In this document: piece by piece, positions 53,308 through 62,422 of the stretch
Layout of the letters: each line of letters begins with the position of its first letter
Numbering within the stretch: the stretch's first letter is position 1
From: JACRLW01 sp050181465
GTDB lineage: Bacteria > Planctomycetota > UBA1135 > UBA2386
Length of the DNA stretch: 64,000 bases
Assembly: GCA_050181465.1 (NCBI GenBank)
Contig: JBFXDD010000016.1
Location: 44,836 to 108,835 of the forward strand
Direction: 5' to 3'
The notes under the pieces: model-generated
Told to the model about the DNA's origin: nothing
The model's database searches: none
What the model saw: only the letters and a program-made list of their open reading frames with translations
Position numbers and translations under genes: made by a program

Positions 53308-54954
53308 TCAGTCCGCCGCGATCTCCGTCACGCTCCCGTTCTCGACGTGCCATCGACGCGTCAGTCGCACTTCGTCGAGCATGCGACGATCATGCGTCAC
53401 GAGGAGGATCGTTCCGCCAAAAGATTCCAATGCCTGCTCGAGCTGCTCGATCGCCTCGAGGTCGAGGTGGTTCGTCGGTTCGTCGAGGACGAGCAGGTTC
53501 ACACCACGCGCTTGCAGCAATGCCATCGCGACTCGAGTGCGTTCTCCGGGCGACAGCGACGCGGCGCTGCGGTCGAGAAACTCCCTGCCGATGCCGAACT
53601 TGGCGAGCAAGGTGCGGACGTCCGACGACGTCCAATCGCGCAATTGCCCATGGAAGGCGTCGAGAACCGGAATCTCGCCATGGAACAACCGCCGTGCCTG
53701 ATCGATCTCGCCAACCACGACGGCGGCGCCAAGCGAGGCCTCGCCGCCGGTCGGTTCGAGTCGACCGAGCAGCAGAGACAGCAGTGTCGACTTTCCGCTG
53801 CCGTTGGCGCCGGTGATGGCGACCCGATCCTTGAACCACAAGGTGAGATCGACGGGACCGAAGTGGAAAGTGCCGAGTGTTGCGGTGGCGCCGCGCAAGC
53901 TTGCAACGAGATCGCCGGGCCGTGCGGTCTCCGCGATCGAGAACATGAGTCGCCATTCCCGCCGCGGGGCATCCACCGATTCCAGCCGATCGATCATGCG
54001 CTCCGTCTGTCGCACTTTGGCGGCCTGTTGCTCGGACGTCTCCACCCGGAATGCGCGCCCGATCTTGTCGCGATCCTTCGCCTTCCGTCGCGCATTCTTG
54101 ACTCCCTTGGCCATCCACGCCCGTTGCCGTCGTGCGCGCGCCTCGAGTTCCTGCCGCTTCGCCACGTAGTCGTCATACGCAGATTGCGCATGACGACGCG
54201 CGATCGATCGCTCCTCCAGGAACGCGGCGTAACCGCCGCCGTACGCGGCGACGCGGAGCAAGCTGCGGTCGATCTCCACGACCTTGGTCACCGTGCGGGT
54301 CAGGAACTCGCGATCGTGGCTGACGAGCACCGTCGGAGCGTCGAGCCCCAGCACGAATTCCTCGAGCAGATCGAGGCCGTCGATGTCGAGATCGTTGGTC
54401 GGTTCATCGAGTAGGAACACGTCGTAGCGCGACAACATCAGCGCGGCGAGACCGGCGCGCGCCGCCTGACCTCCCGACAACGCCGTCATCGGCAAATCGA
54501 GATCGACGTCCAGCGCGAGATCGGCGGTCACCGTGAGCAGCCGCTCCTCGAAGTCCGCGCCGCCCAGCGCGAGCCAGCGATCGAGTGCGTCGGCATAGCG
54601 AAGGTCGGCGCCGTCACGACCCTCGGCCAGCGAGTCGGCTGCCGCCTGCATCCCCGCCTCGGCCGCGGCGACCGACGTGCGGCGGGCAAGAAAGGCACGC
54701 ACCGTCTCCCCCTCGATGCGGTCCGGCTCCTGCGCGAGGTAGCCGATCGTGCCGTCGGGCGGTGCGGTCGACACCCGACCGGCTTCCGGCGCGCGCAGAC
54801 CGGCGAGGATTCTCAACAGCGTCGACTTGCCTGATCCGTTGGGGCCGACCAGCCCCACGACGTCTCCGGGAGCCACGACGAGATCGAGCCCGCTGAAGAG
54901 ATCTCGACCGCCGTAGGCAGCCGCGAGACCGCGGGCGTGAAGGGTGACTGCCAT
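53308..54954 (-). CDS. ABC-F family ATPase
   Basis: A 548-residue protein with two ABC ATPase domains and no membrane segment. Each has a Walker A (GPNGSGKST near 39-47; GANGSGKST in the second), a signature (LSGGQAAR; LSPGERTR) and a Walker B (DEPTND; DEPTNH). The linker between the domains has a long charged helix (KRQELEARARRQRAWMAKGVK), as in ABC-F proteins, which act on the ribosome in translation or antibiotic resistance. The subtype (Uup, EttA or resistance type) is not clear. It stands alone on the minus strand. Confidence 0.88.
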   Translation of the reverse strand: MAVTLHARGLAAAYGGRDLFSGLDLVVAPGDVVGLVGPNGSGKSTLLRILAGLRAPEAGRVSTAPPDGTIGYLAQEPDRIEGETVRAFLARRTSVAAAEAGMQAAADSLAEGRDGADLRYADALDRWLALGGADFEERLLTVTADLALDVDLDLPMTALSGGQAARAGLAALMLSRYDVFLLDEPTNDLDIDGLDLLEEFVLGLDAPTVLVSHDREFLTRTVTKVVEIDRSLLRVAAYGGGYAAFLEERSIARRHAQSAYDDYVAKRQELEARARRQRAWMAKGVKNARRKAKDRDKIGRAFRVETSEQQAAKVRQTERMIDRLESVDAPRREWRLMFSIAETARPGDLVASLRGATATLGTFHFGPVDLTLWFKDRVAITGANGSGKSTLLSLLLGRLEPTGGEASLGAAVVVGEIDQARRLFHGEIPVLDAFHGQLRDWTSSDVRTLLAKFGIGREFLDRSAASLSPGERTRVAMALLQARGVNLLVLDEPTNHLDLEAIEQLEQALESFGGTILLVTHDRRMLDEVRLTRRWHVENGSVTEIAAD

Positions 54955-55021
54955 GCGTTGCGCGGCGGCTCACCGTAGCCGATCCGTCGGCCTGAAGCTG
55001 CCTGCCGACTAGTCTTCTCCG

Positions 55022-55792
55022 ATGCACTCGACTGGTCTCACCTCGCTTCTCCTCGCAGCCACTCTGACCGCGTTGGTCGCACCGTGCCCTGGTACACCCG
55101 CTGAACCGCAGCTTCCGGCCGCTCGGATCTCCGGCGCGAACTGGACGCCACTCACGCTCGCCGACTTCGACAACGTCAACGGCGACGACGACACCTGGAC
55201 CGAGGTCGACGGCCGGATCGTCTGCACCGGAAAGCCGATCGGCGGCGCGCGCAGCAAGCAGCTCTACCGCAACTTCGAGATGGTGCTCGAGTGGAAGCAT
55301 CACACCCATGCCGGCAACTCCGGCGTGTTCCTGTGGTGTCCGGAGTCGGCATTCAAGGACTTGCCGAAGGGCACCCTCCCGCGGAGCGGTATCGAAGTGC
55401 AGGTCCTCGACCTCGGCTACGAAGAGAACTGGCTCGCCGGCAAGGGCCAACGATCGGACTGGTTCACGAGTCACGGCGACGTGTTCCCCGTTGGATCTTC
55501 GAAGATGACCGCGTTCACTCCCGTCATCCGCTACCGCGCCGAAGACGGCAGCGAGTACACCGTCGGCAGCAAGTCCAGCTCGCGGAGCTTCCCGACCGAA
55601 CGCCTGACTCGGCGCGCCGGTGAGTGGAACCACTACTACATCCGCGCCATCAACGGCGAAGTCCGACTCTGGGTGAACGGCACCGAAGTGAACGGCGGGA
55701 CACGCTGCGAACCCGCCGAGGGCTACCTGGCGCTCGAGGCCGAGGGTGCCCTCGTGGAGTTCCGCAATCTGCGACTCCGCGAGCTGCCGTGA
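55022..55792 (+). CDS. Secreted DUF1080 (3-keto-disaccharide hydrolase-like) protein
   Basis: A 256-residue protein with a signal peptide (MHSTGLTSLLLAATLTALVA). The DUF1080 domain covers almost all the mature part: WTEVDGRIVCTGKPIGG, then FEMVLEWKHHTHAGNSGVFL and SGIEVQVLDLGY, and a terminal LVEFRNLRLREL. DUF1080 proteins have a concanavalin-like fold and act on 3-keto-sugars in planctomycetes and Bacteroidota. The second domain of the ThuA fusion at 17705 belongs to the same family. It is followed after 63 bases by the symporter genes. Confidence 0.85.
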   Translation: MHSTGLTSLLLAATLTALVAPCPGTPAEPQLPAARISGANWTPLTLADFDNVNGDDDTWTEVDGRIVCTGKPIGGARSKQLYRNFEMVLEWKHHTHAGNSGVFLWCPESAFKDLPKGTLPRSGIEVQVLDLGYEENWLAGKGQRSDWFTSHGDVFPVGSSKMTAFTPVIRYRAEDGSEYTVGSKSSSRSFPTERLTRRAGEWNHYYIRAINGEVRLWVNGTEVNGGTRCEPAEGYLALEAEGALVEFRNLRLRELP

Positions 55793-55855
55793 AGTCGGCG
55801 CCGCGCCTCTCTCGAGCTTCGACACGGCATCCCGCTCGCGTAGAGTCGCGCCACG

Positions 55856-56203
55856 ATGCTCGATGTCGACCCCGCCCGTGACGGCACACACGAACGCCGG
55901 ATCGCTGAGATTCGCCGCGCGTTCTGGCGCAGCAACCTTCGCACCGTCGCCCTACTCCTGATCGTCTGGGCCGCCGTCGGACCGGGATGCGGCGTGCTCT
56001 TCGCCGACGTGCTGAACGAACACCGCTTCCTCGGCTTTCGATTGGGATTCTGGTTCGCGCAGCAGGGCAGCATCGTCGTGTTCGTGCTGCTGATCCTGAT
56101 CTACGCCCTCCGCATGACGGCCCTCGACCGCCGCATGCATGATGCGATCGCAGCGGTCGACCGCGATCGTCGTGACGAGCGCAGGGGCGAGGATCGGCAA
56201 TGA
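55856..56203 (+). CDS. DUF4212 small subunit of a sodium:solute symporter
   Basis: A 115-residue protein with two transmembrane helices (about 32-54 and 70-92). FWRSNLRTVALLLIVWA and FRLGFWFAQQGSIVVFVLLI match the DUF4212 small subunits that accompany one branch of the sodium:solute symporters. The gene overlaps the symporter start by 4 bases (ATGA), the usual arrangement for this pair. The tail is charged and cytoplasmic. Confidence 0.88.
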   Translation: MLDVDPARDGTHERRIAEIRRAFWRSNLRTVALLLIVWAAVGPGCGVLFADVLNEHRFLGFRLGFWFAQQGSIVVFVLLILIYALRMTALDRRMHDAIAAVDRDRRDERRGEDRQ

Positions 56204-58029
56204 CGATTCAAGCCTGGACCTTTCTCTTCGTCGGCACCACGTTCACGCTGTACCTCGCGATCGCGTGGCTCTCGCGTGTTCGCGACACGAGGGGCTTCTT
56301 CGTCGCCGGACGCGGCGTGCCGGCAATCGCCAACGGCATGGCGACGGCAGCCGACTGGATGAGCGCGGCGTCGTTCCTGTCGATGGCCGGCATCATCTCC
56401 TACATGGGCTACGCGGGCGGGGTCTACCTCATGGGCTGGACCGGTGGCTTCGTGCTGCTCGCACTCTTGCTCGCGCCGTACCTGCGTAAGTTCGGCCATT
56501 TCACGGTGCCCGACTTCGTGGGCGCGCGGTTCGAGTCATCGGCGGCGCGCCTCGTTGCCGTGATCTGTGCGTTGTTCGTCAGTTTCACCTACGTCGCCGG
56601 CCAGATGCGCGGGGTCGGGATCGTGTTCTCGAGATTCCTGGAGGTGGACGTGAACGTCGGCGTGCTGATCGGCATGGCGATCGTGCTGGTCTACTCCACG
56701 CTCGGCGGGATGAAGGGCATCACCTGGACGCAGGTCGCGCAGTATTGGGTGCTGATCACGGCGTTCTTGATCCCGGCGATCGCGATCAGCATCCGACTCA
56801 CCGGCGATCCCTTGCCCTGGTTGGGGATGGCCCAGCCGGTGCAGGACGGCTCGGTATCGTTGCTCGATCGCCTCGACGCCGTTCACACCGATCTCGGCTT
56901 TGGGTCGTACACGGAGACGTTCACCGGCTCATGGGACCGTCTGAATGTCCTTTGCACGGCACTGGCGTTGATGGTCGGCACCGCCGGTCTTCCGCACGTG
57001 ATCGTACGCTTCTACACCGTCCGCAACGTTCGCGCGGCGCGATGGTCGGGCTTCTGGGCGCTGACCTTCATCGCGCTGCTCTATCTCACTGCTCCGGCAA
57101 CCGCCGCGTTCGCGCGCTGGTTCATGATCGACAGTCTCGAGGGCAAGACCGCGGCCGAACTACCGCAGTGGTATCGCAACTGGGAGAGGACGGGACTCAT
57201 CGTTTGGCTCGACGACGGAGACGGTCGGGTCGAGTATCGCGGTCCCGCTGCCGACTCGGCGACGGAGTTGTTCCGGACCGGTTCGCTCGCAGCGACCGAG
57301 TTCGCAGAGGTGCGTGCTGAGCACCAGCGCTGGCTCGATACGCAGGGAGCGAGCGGAACCGATGGTCGACCCGTTCTCGCGAGCAAGAAACTCGATAGCC
57401 CCGATCCGGACATCATCGTCCTGGCTGCACCGGAGATGGCAGGCCTGGCGAACTGGATCATCGCATTGGTGGCGGCGGGCGGACTGGCTGCGGCACTCTC
57501 GACGGCATCCGGTCTCCTGTTGGTGATCTCATCCAGCGTCGCGCACGACCTGTACTTCCGACTCTTGCGACCGAATGCAACCGAGGTTCAGCGGCTGCGT
57601 GTCGCCCGCGGTGTGATCGGGATCGCGGTCGTGGTCGCGGGACTGTTCGGCATCTACCCGCCGGGTTTCGTCAGCCAGGTCGTCGCATTCGCGTTCGGCT
57701 TTGCCGCGTCGAGTTTCTTCCCGGTGCTGGTGCTCGGAATCTTCAGCAGGCGCGTCGGTGCCGTGCCTGCGATCCTGGGCATGATCGGCGGGCTCGGCTT
57801 CACGGCGACCTACGTGCTGGGGAACGTGTACGGCGGAATGACGCGATGGTGTTTCGGGATCGGTCCACAGGGCATCGGCATCATCGGCATGCTCGTGAAC
57901 TTCGCGATCGCGATGACGACGGCGCGCTGGTTTCCCGGCCCTTCGCCGCGCGCGCTCGCCCTCATCGACCGTGTGCGCGAGCCCGAAGACGCCGGCCCTT
58001 CGGTCGATATCGAAGCAGCGGCCGAATGA
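56200..58029 (+). CDS. Sodium:solute symporter, acetate-permease-like
   Basis: A 609-residue membrane protein with about 13 hydrophobic segments. The start WTFLFVGTTFTLYLAIA, the segment FFVAGRGVPAIANGMATAAD and YMGYAGGVYLMGWTGG match the SSS family branch that includes ActP and works with DUF4212. Between helices 8 and 9 lies an ~80-residue soluble insert (WYRNWERTGLIVWLDDGDG...), which is usual for this branch. It probably takes up a small organic acid with sodium, but the substrate is not certain. Confidence 0.88.
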   Translation: MTIQAWTFLFVGTTFTLYLAIAWLSRVRDTRGFFVAGRGVPAIANGMATAADWMSAASFLSMAGIISYMGYAGGVYLMGWTGGFVLLALLLAPYLRKFGHFTVPDFVGARFESSAARLVAVICALFVSFTYVAGQMRGVGIVFSRFLEVDVNVGVLIGMAIVLVYSTLGGMKGITWTQVAQYWVLITAFLIPAIAISIRLTGDPLPWLGMAQPVQDGSVSLLDRLDAVHTDLGFGSYTETFTGSWDRLNVLCTALALMVGTAGLPHVIVRFYTVRNVRAARWSGFWALTFIALLYLTAPATAAFARWFMIDSLEGKTAAELPQWYRNWERTGLIVWLDDGDGRVEYRGPAADSATELFRTGSLAATEFAEVRAEHQRWLDTQGASGTDGRPVLASKKLDSPDPDIIVLAAPEMAGLANWIIALVAAGGLAAALSTASGLLLVISSSVAHDLYFRLLRPNATEVQRLRVARGVIGIAVVVAGLFGIYPPGFVSQVVAFAFGFAASSFFPVLVLGIFSRRVGAVPAILGMIGGLGFTATYVLGNVYGGMTRWCFGIGPQGIGIIGMLVNFAIAMTTARWFPGPSPRALALIDRVREPEDAGPSVDIEAAAE

Positions 58030-58319
58030 AGCGGTTTGGGCGGTCGGCGGGTTTCGCTGCACGACCCACACGTCAGTGGAGGGATGCCCCCGGAAAGTCA
58101 GGGATGGCTTCGCTCCTCGAAGCAGGGACACGATTCGACACTGCCCCTTCAAGGGTGCCGCCGAGACGGCTGAGCATCATCCATGCAAGATTCAGACGCC
58201 GAGAGAATCCACAGGCATTCGCGAGTCGACTCATGTCGAGATCTTCCTGATTGACCGAAGCGGAACTGAACTGCGAAGGAGTATTCGAGCGCGCCCTAGT
58301 CCCCCACCACCGACACGAC

Positions 58320-59861
58320 TCACTCGACGCGTCCATGCAAGAACCAGCGTCGACGCGCGCGATCGTAGAACAACCAATGGATCTCTCCGTTCGCAGTCTC
58401 GGCGAAGTGGTACTCGCGGTGTTGCTCGGCCACCCACCACCCCCCTGAGATCACGTAAGGGCCGTGCAGACGGCGCACCGGACCAGCACTCGGTCCGACC
58501 AGGAACCAACCGTCGGGTCCTGGTCGCTGATCGCTCGCCGATGGCGCGCGCGTGAAGATGCGCCGCACGAGAGTCGGCTGCGGCTCCGTCTCCGCACGCA
58601 CCAGCGGCAACGCCGAAAGCCGCTCGACGCGAAAACGAGCCTCGGGCAAATGCCCGCTTCGACAGCTCAGCACTCCGATCGAATCGTCACCGAATCGCGC
58701 GCGGAGTCGATCGAGCACGCGCGCCCCATCCTTCGGGTCACGCCTCGATGCCTCGACGAAGAGTTCGAGCTGCGTGACCGTCGCCGTCACCGACTCGCAT
58801 TCGATCACGAACTCTTCGATCTCCACGAGGCGCTTGGGCGTCGCGACCGTGCGCATCACCACCTCGAGCCGAAGCCGCAACAGCTCGATCGCCCGTCGCG
58901 GCTCCAAGCTCGGTTCGGCGAGTTCGATCCGCGTCGTCAGTGGATCCATACCATCGAGTACGATGGTCAACGTGAAGGCACGCAGCGATTCCCCGCGTTC
59001 CGCCAACGCTGTACAGCATCGATGGATCGACTGCGCAGCCAATGCCAAGAGCGCTTCGTGATCGAGTCGGGGATCCTCGGGATCCCGTCGATGGACATCC
59101 CTGACCGGATCGAGCACGCGCTGCCCGACCAAAGGCTCGACGAGACGCCCCAGCACGAGTTCATGGAGACCGTGTGCGTCGCGTCCGAAGCGCTCCAGCA
59201 ATCCTCCTGCCGGTAGTCGCCGCAGCCCACCTACCGTGTCGATCCCGAGGCGATCGAGTGCATCACGCAGCCTCGGTTCGATACCCAGACGCGCAAGCGG
59301 GACCGGGTCGACCGCCGCGGTCTCTTCGCTCGGTGAGCCCGATTCCAACAGACGACGTGGACCGAGTACGCGCGTGAGCGCATGGGCTCCAAAGCGCGTG
59401 TGACCGATCACCGCTCGCGCGAAGAATCCCAGCGACGCAATCCGCTCGATTGCGCTCTCCATCCAGACGCGCTTGGACGGGAACACATCGCGCAGACCAC
59501 GAGCATTCAGCCAGAACACGCCTGGTTCGCGTGAGGACGGCTCCACCACCGGCGAGAATTCTTCGAGCACTCGCAAGACCGAGCGCACGGCCTCGTCGAT
59601 CGCTTCGGCCTCGACCACTCCCGCACGCAGTTCACTCGCAATCGCAAGCGCTTCTGCATAACGACGGCCGGGAAGTATGCGCATCTGCCGCGCGCGTTCG
59701 TTCACCCACAGGATTCGCCCCTGCGGCTCGTCGCGATCGACGACCGCAACAGGCTGTCCTCGCCACGCGCTCTCGCGACCGAGCAGGATCTGTAACGGCA
59801 ACGCCGGCAGATCGATGCATGCGATGGACGGCTCGACCTCACCGCAATCCCGGCGTTCCAT
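58320..59861 (-). CDS. imuB: ImuB-like Y-family DNA polymerase homologue
   Basis: A 513-residue protein. It starts with a Y-family-like palm segment (ACIDLPALPLQILLGRES) and has the helix-hairpin-helix stretch LGIDTVGGLRRLPAGGLLERFG near 205-226 and a little-finger-like region. The catalytic acidic pair of active Y-family polymerases is not visible, as expected for ImuB, which acts as an adaptor in the mutasome with ImuA and DnaE2. The C-terminal end (WWVAEQHREYHFAETANGEIHW) is the family's usual tail. It follows imuA with a 23-base overlap. DnaE2 is not in this window. Confidence 0.85.
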   Translation of the reverse strand: MERRDCGEVEPSIACIDLPALPLQILLGRESAWRGQPVAVVDRDEPQGRILWVNERARQMRILPGRRYAEALAIASELRAGVVEAEAIDEAVRSVLRVLEEFSPVVEPSSREPGVFWLNARGLRDVFPSKRVWMESAIERIASLGFFARAVIGHTRFGAHALTRVLGPRRLLESGSPSEETAAVDPVPLARLGIEPRLRDALDRLGIDTVGGLRRLPAGGLLERFGRDAHGLHELVLGRLVEPLVGQRVLDPVRDVHRRDPEDPRLDHEALLALAAQSIHRCCTALAERGESLRAFTLTIVLDGMDPLTTRIELAEPSLEPRRAIELLRLRLEVVMRTVATPKRLVEIEEFVIECESVTATVTQLELFVEASRRDPKDGARVLDRLRARFGDDSIGVLSCRSGHLPEARFRVERLSALPLVRAETEPQPTLVRRIFTRAPSASDQRPGPDGWFLVGPSAGPVRRLHGPYVISGGWWVAEQHREYHFAETANGEIHWLFYDRARRRWFLHGRVE

Positions 59862-60528
59862 CGCAGACCATCGTGTGGGTCCAGCAGCGCCCGCGCCGCT
59901 TGTCCTTCACCGCCTCGAAACCGACCTCGAAGCGGCCTTCGCCGAGATCACGCCGAAACGTGACGAGCCGCAACGACGCCAGCGAACACTCCTCACCGTC
60001 TCCTACCCGCCGCAAGCGAGGACGCGGAGTCGCCGACAAGCGCGAACCAGCACCTGCTTCCGACAGGAAGAGAAACACTGCATCATGCTGCTGCGCGGCA
60101 CCCGCGAGGCGCACTTGTGCAGCGAGCGGTGGCGGACGGTCGAACAAACCCGCGGCATCGAGTGCCACGAAGCCGAAAGCACCCGAGCGCAACACCTCAT
60201 CGGCCGCGTACAACGCATCGCGATCGGTCTCCACTCGCACGACCGCGAGCGCCTCGAGATCGACTCCCCACGCCAGCAGATCGGGTGGGAAAGGCAAAGC
60301 GATCGGAGCGGTGATCCACACCGCGGTCTCCCGCTGCCGCTGCGCATCCCGCAACAGCGCCGCCGCCAAAGTCAGGCGCGCGATACCGGCGATCTCGACG
60401 AAACGGCCGGCAACCTCCGCGTGACCGAAGGCGGCCGGCGCCCGGCGCACGAGTCGATTCGCGACCTGCACCCGCCCCGCCGCGAGGAGTCGATCGAGGT
60501 TGGCGGAGGATTCGCGGGAAGCGGCCAC
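59839..60528 (-). CDS. imuA: ImuA-like RecA-fold protein, start uncertain
   Basis: A protein of about 229 residues from GTG 60528. The core EVAGRFVEIAG, LTLAAALLRDAQ, AVWITAPIALPFPPDLLAWG and VLRSGAFGFVALD matches the RecA-like ImuA/SulA-type protein encoded beside imuB; no Walker A is apparent, as often in this group. A strong ribosome site (aaaggagg) with an ATG at 60551 lies upstream but is one base out of frame with this core. One extra T in the short T-run after that ATG would fuse them as MTAFDPPAVAAS. So either GTG 60528 is used or there is an indel. Confidence 0.7.
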   Translation of the reverse strand: MAASRESSANLDRLLAAGRVQVANRLVRRAPAAFGHAEVAGRFVEIAGIARLTLAAALLRDAQRQRETAVWITAPIALPFPPDLLAWGVDLEALAVVRVETDRDALYAADEVLRSGAFGFVALDAAGLFDRPPPLAAQVRLAGAAQQHDAVFLFLSEAGAGSRLSATPRPRLRRVGDGEECSLASLRLVTFRRDLGEGRFEVGFEAVKDKRRGRCWTHTMVCDGTPGLR

Positions 60529-60548
60529 GGCCGGCGGATCAAAGCAGT

Positions 60549-60563
60549 CATGTGTCCTCCTTT
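60549..60563 (-). promoter_or_regulatory. Strong ribosome-binding site and ATG, out of frame with imuA
   Basis: On the minus strand aaaggagg is followed by acac and ATG (60551-60549). The spacing is good. The frame from this ATG stops at 60372 after 60 codons and looks non-coding after the first few codons, whereas the ImuA frame is offset by one base. Confidence 0.6.
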
Positions 60564-60693
60564 CAAGCGGCACCCCCTCGCGACGGATCTCGGCCTGGGG
60601 CCAGAGGCCCGGCACCAAGGCCGGGAAGAGCGCCCGCCTTGCAAGTGCTGGCACCAACCGGTCGAGTGCGAGACCCGATCGGGAACCAACCCC

Positions 60694-61125
60694 ATGACCA
60701 AGATCCAAGTCACCGCTCTCGCCACGCTTCTCCTCTTGCTCACGAGCTGCGGCTCGAACGCAGGTCCCAACGGCACCTACAAGCTCGACGGCGAAGCCTT
60801 CGTGCTCGGCATGCTCGGGATCACCGACGCATCGAAAGCCACCGAGGAGCAGAAAGCCCAGCTCGAGATGGCCAAGACCATCGAGGGCACCCTCGAGTGC
60901 AAAGCCGACCAGACCTTCTCGCTCTCGATGAAGATGCCGATGATCGGCGAGCAGAAGATGGGGGGAACCTGGAAGGCCGAAGGTGACAAGCTCTCCTTGA
61001 CCGGAAAGGCCGCGGACTCCGACAAGGAGGAGACCAAGACCGCGACCTGGACCGCCGACAAGATCACGATCGAAGACAAAGGCCCGGGCGGACAGACCAT
61101 GAAGATGGTCTTCAAGAAGGCCTGA
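60694..61125 (+). CDS. Small lipoprotein
   Basis: A 143-residue protein. The signal peptide ends in the lipobox LTSC (Cys19). The mature part is rich in Lys/Glu/Thr and has a beta-sandwich or lipocalin-like pattern: GTYKLDGEAF at the start, GTLECKADQTFSLSMKMP, GGTWKAEGDKLSL, and TATWTADKITIED. Such short repeated strands are common in exported proteins that bind small ligands. No named family is certain. It is divergent from imuA. Confidence 0.65.
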   Translation: MTKIQVTALATLLLLLTSCGSNAGPNGTYKLDGEAFVLGMLGITDASKATEEQKAQLEMAKTIEGTLECKADQTFSLSMKMPMIGEQKMGGTWKAEGDKLSLTGKAADSDKEETKTATWTADKITIEDKGPGGQTMKMVFKKA

Positions 61126-61253
61126 GCCGGCCGGCGAGACGTCGCCGAGCGACGAGAGAATCGATCAAGCCGAAATCAACGTGGCTTGAAACGAAGGGTT
61201 GGCCATCGAGCAGAGCCGAGTGGACGGGCATCGTCCGCAACAACTCGGACACC

Positions 61254-61841
61254 ATGGCCAAAGGCGACACCCTCTTCTTCATCCGTCGCTTCCTGCAGCA
61301 ACCCGGACGAGTCGCCGCACTCGCGCCGAGTTCGCGCAGCCTCGCGCGCGCGATGCTGCGCGGAGTCGCGCTGGACCCCGGTGACGTCGTCGTCGAACTC
61401 GGACCCGGCACCGGGTCGTTCACCGCGCTGATCGCGCCGCACGTTGCGCGCGGAGTTCGCTATCTAGGCATCGAGCGCGACCCGGTCTTCCATGCGCGCC
61501 TGTGCGAGACCTATCCGAGTCTTCGTTTCGCGTTGGGCTCCGCGGAGGACGCGCCGAAGCTTCTCGCAGAGGCCGGTCATGAGCGCGCGAACCTGGTCGT
61601 GTCCGGGCTTCCCTTGGCGGCAATGCATGCCGAGCTGCAGCAACGCATCGTCGATGCGACGCGCGCGATCCTCGCCGAGGATGGGGTGTTCCGGCAGTTC
61701 AGCTACGTCCACTTCTTTCCGTTTCCCAGCAGCATCGGGCTGCGCCGCAAGCTGCGCACGGCATTCCGTCGACTCGAGCTCTCGCGGCCGGTTCTCGCGA
61801 ATCTGCCGCCCGCCTTCGTCTATCACGGAGCGTTTCAATGA
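61254..61841 (+). CDS. PmtA-like SAM-dependent methyltransferase
   Basis: A 195-residue methyltransferase. The start FIRRFLQQPGRVAALAPSSR and then VVELGPGTGSFTALI (about 46-60) are typical of phospholipid N-methyltransferase (PmtA)-like and ribosomal-RNA-dimethylase-like small enzymes. PmtA methylates phosphatidylethanolamine. The late SYVHFFPFPSS segment fits the PmtA-like group. The substrate is not proven. The stop overlaps the next start by 4 bases, so it heads a translationally coupled operon with a membrane protein and a GMC oxidoreductase. Confidence 0.7.
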   Translation: MAKGDTLFFIRRFLQQPGRVAALAPSSRSLARAMLRGVALDPGDVVVELGPGTGSFTALIAPHVARGVRYLGIERDPVFHARLCETYPSLRFALGSAEDAPKLLAEAGHERANLVVSGLPLAAMHAELQQRIVDATRAILAEDGVFRQFSYVHFFPFPSSIGLRRKLRTAFRRLELSRPVLANLPPAFVYHGAFQ

Positions 61842-62422
61842 GCCTCAACGGTTGGCTCGCGCTCGCCGCGGTCGGGATCCTGATCGCATCCCCGGTCCTC
61901 ATCCTGCTCTCGCCGCTGTGGATCCTGTGGTACCTGCGCGAACAACGGCGACGTCGCCGCGACGGCTGGAAGGTGCTGTTGCCCTTCATGGCGCGCACGC
62001 TCGCAGTGACCGCCGAAGCGATGATTCGTCAGGCGCCGCCGCAGGACGGTTGGATGACGGTCGCGCGCGCCGCCGACGACTATCTGGCGTGGATCCCACT
62101 CACACGCCGGTGGCGAGCGCAGCTCGTGGTCATCGGCCTGCAGATCCTGCCGCTGCTCCATCTCCGCGCTCCGCTCACCTGGCAGTCCCCCGACCGACGA
62201 CGGGCGTTCCTGGATCGCACACTGACCACCACGCGCGGTCTCGCCGGACTCGTCAGCCTGGGCCGGCAGCTCGCGCGCATGGGCTACTACGCCGACCGCG
62301 GCGTGCAAGAGCGCATCGGCTTTCGTGAAATGGGCGAGCGGGCACGCATCCGCGCAGAGGCGCGGCAGCGGGCGCAACAAGCTAGTCATCGCGAGACCAA
62401 GGTCGAAGGGGCTCTCGCATGA
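61838..62422 (+). CDS. Hypothetical membrane-anchored protein
   Basis: A 194-residue protein. One N-terminal transmembrane helix (LNGWLALAAVGILIASPVLIL, about 3-23) with a possible second short one is followed by a basic, helical cytoplasmic part with several Trp (for example DDYLAWIPLTRRWRAQ). No family is recognised. It overlaps the methyltransferase gene and the GMC gene by 4 bases each, so it is encoded in a tight operon. It may anchor or assist one of these enzymes. Confidence 0.55.
   Translation: MSLNGWLALAAVGILIASPVLILLSPLWILWYLREQRRRRRDGWKVLLPFMARTLAVTAEAMIRQAPPQDGWMTVARAADDYLAWIPLTRRWRAQLVVIGLQILPLLHLRAPLTWQSPDRRRAFLDRTLTTTRGLAGLVSLGRQLARMGYYADRGVQERIGFREMGERARIRAEARQRAQQASHRETKVEGALA

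Noticed and set aside
58073..58336. An 87-codon minus-strand frame between the symporter and imuB
   Set aside because: No ribosome site or family; it overlaps the imuB end and looks like chance coding.
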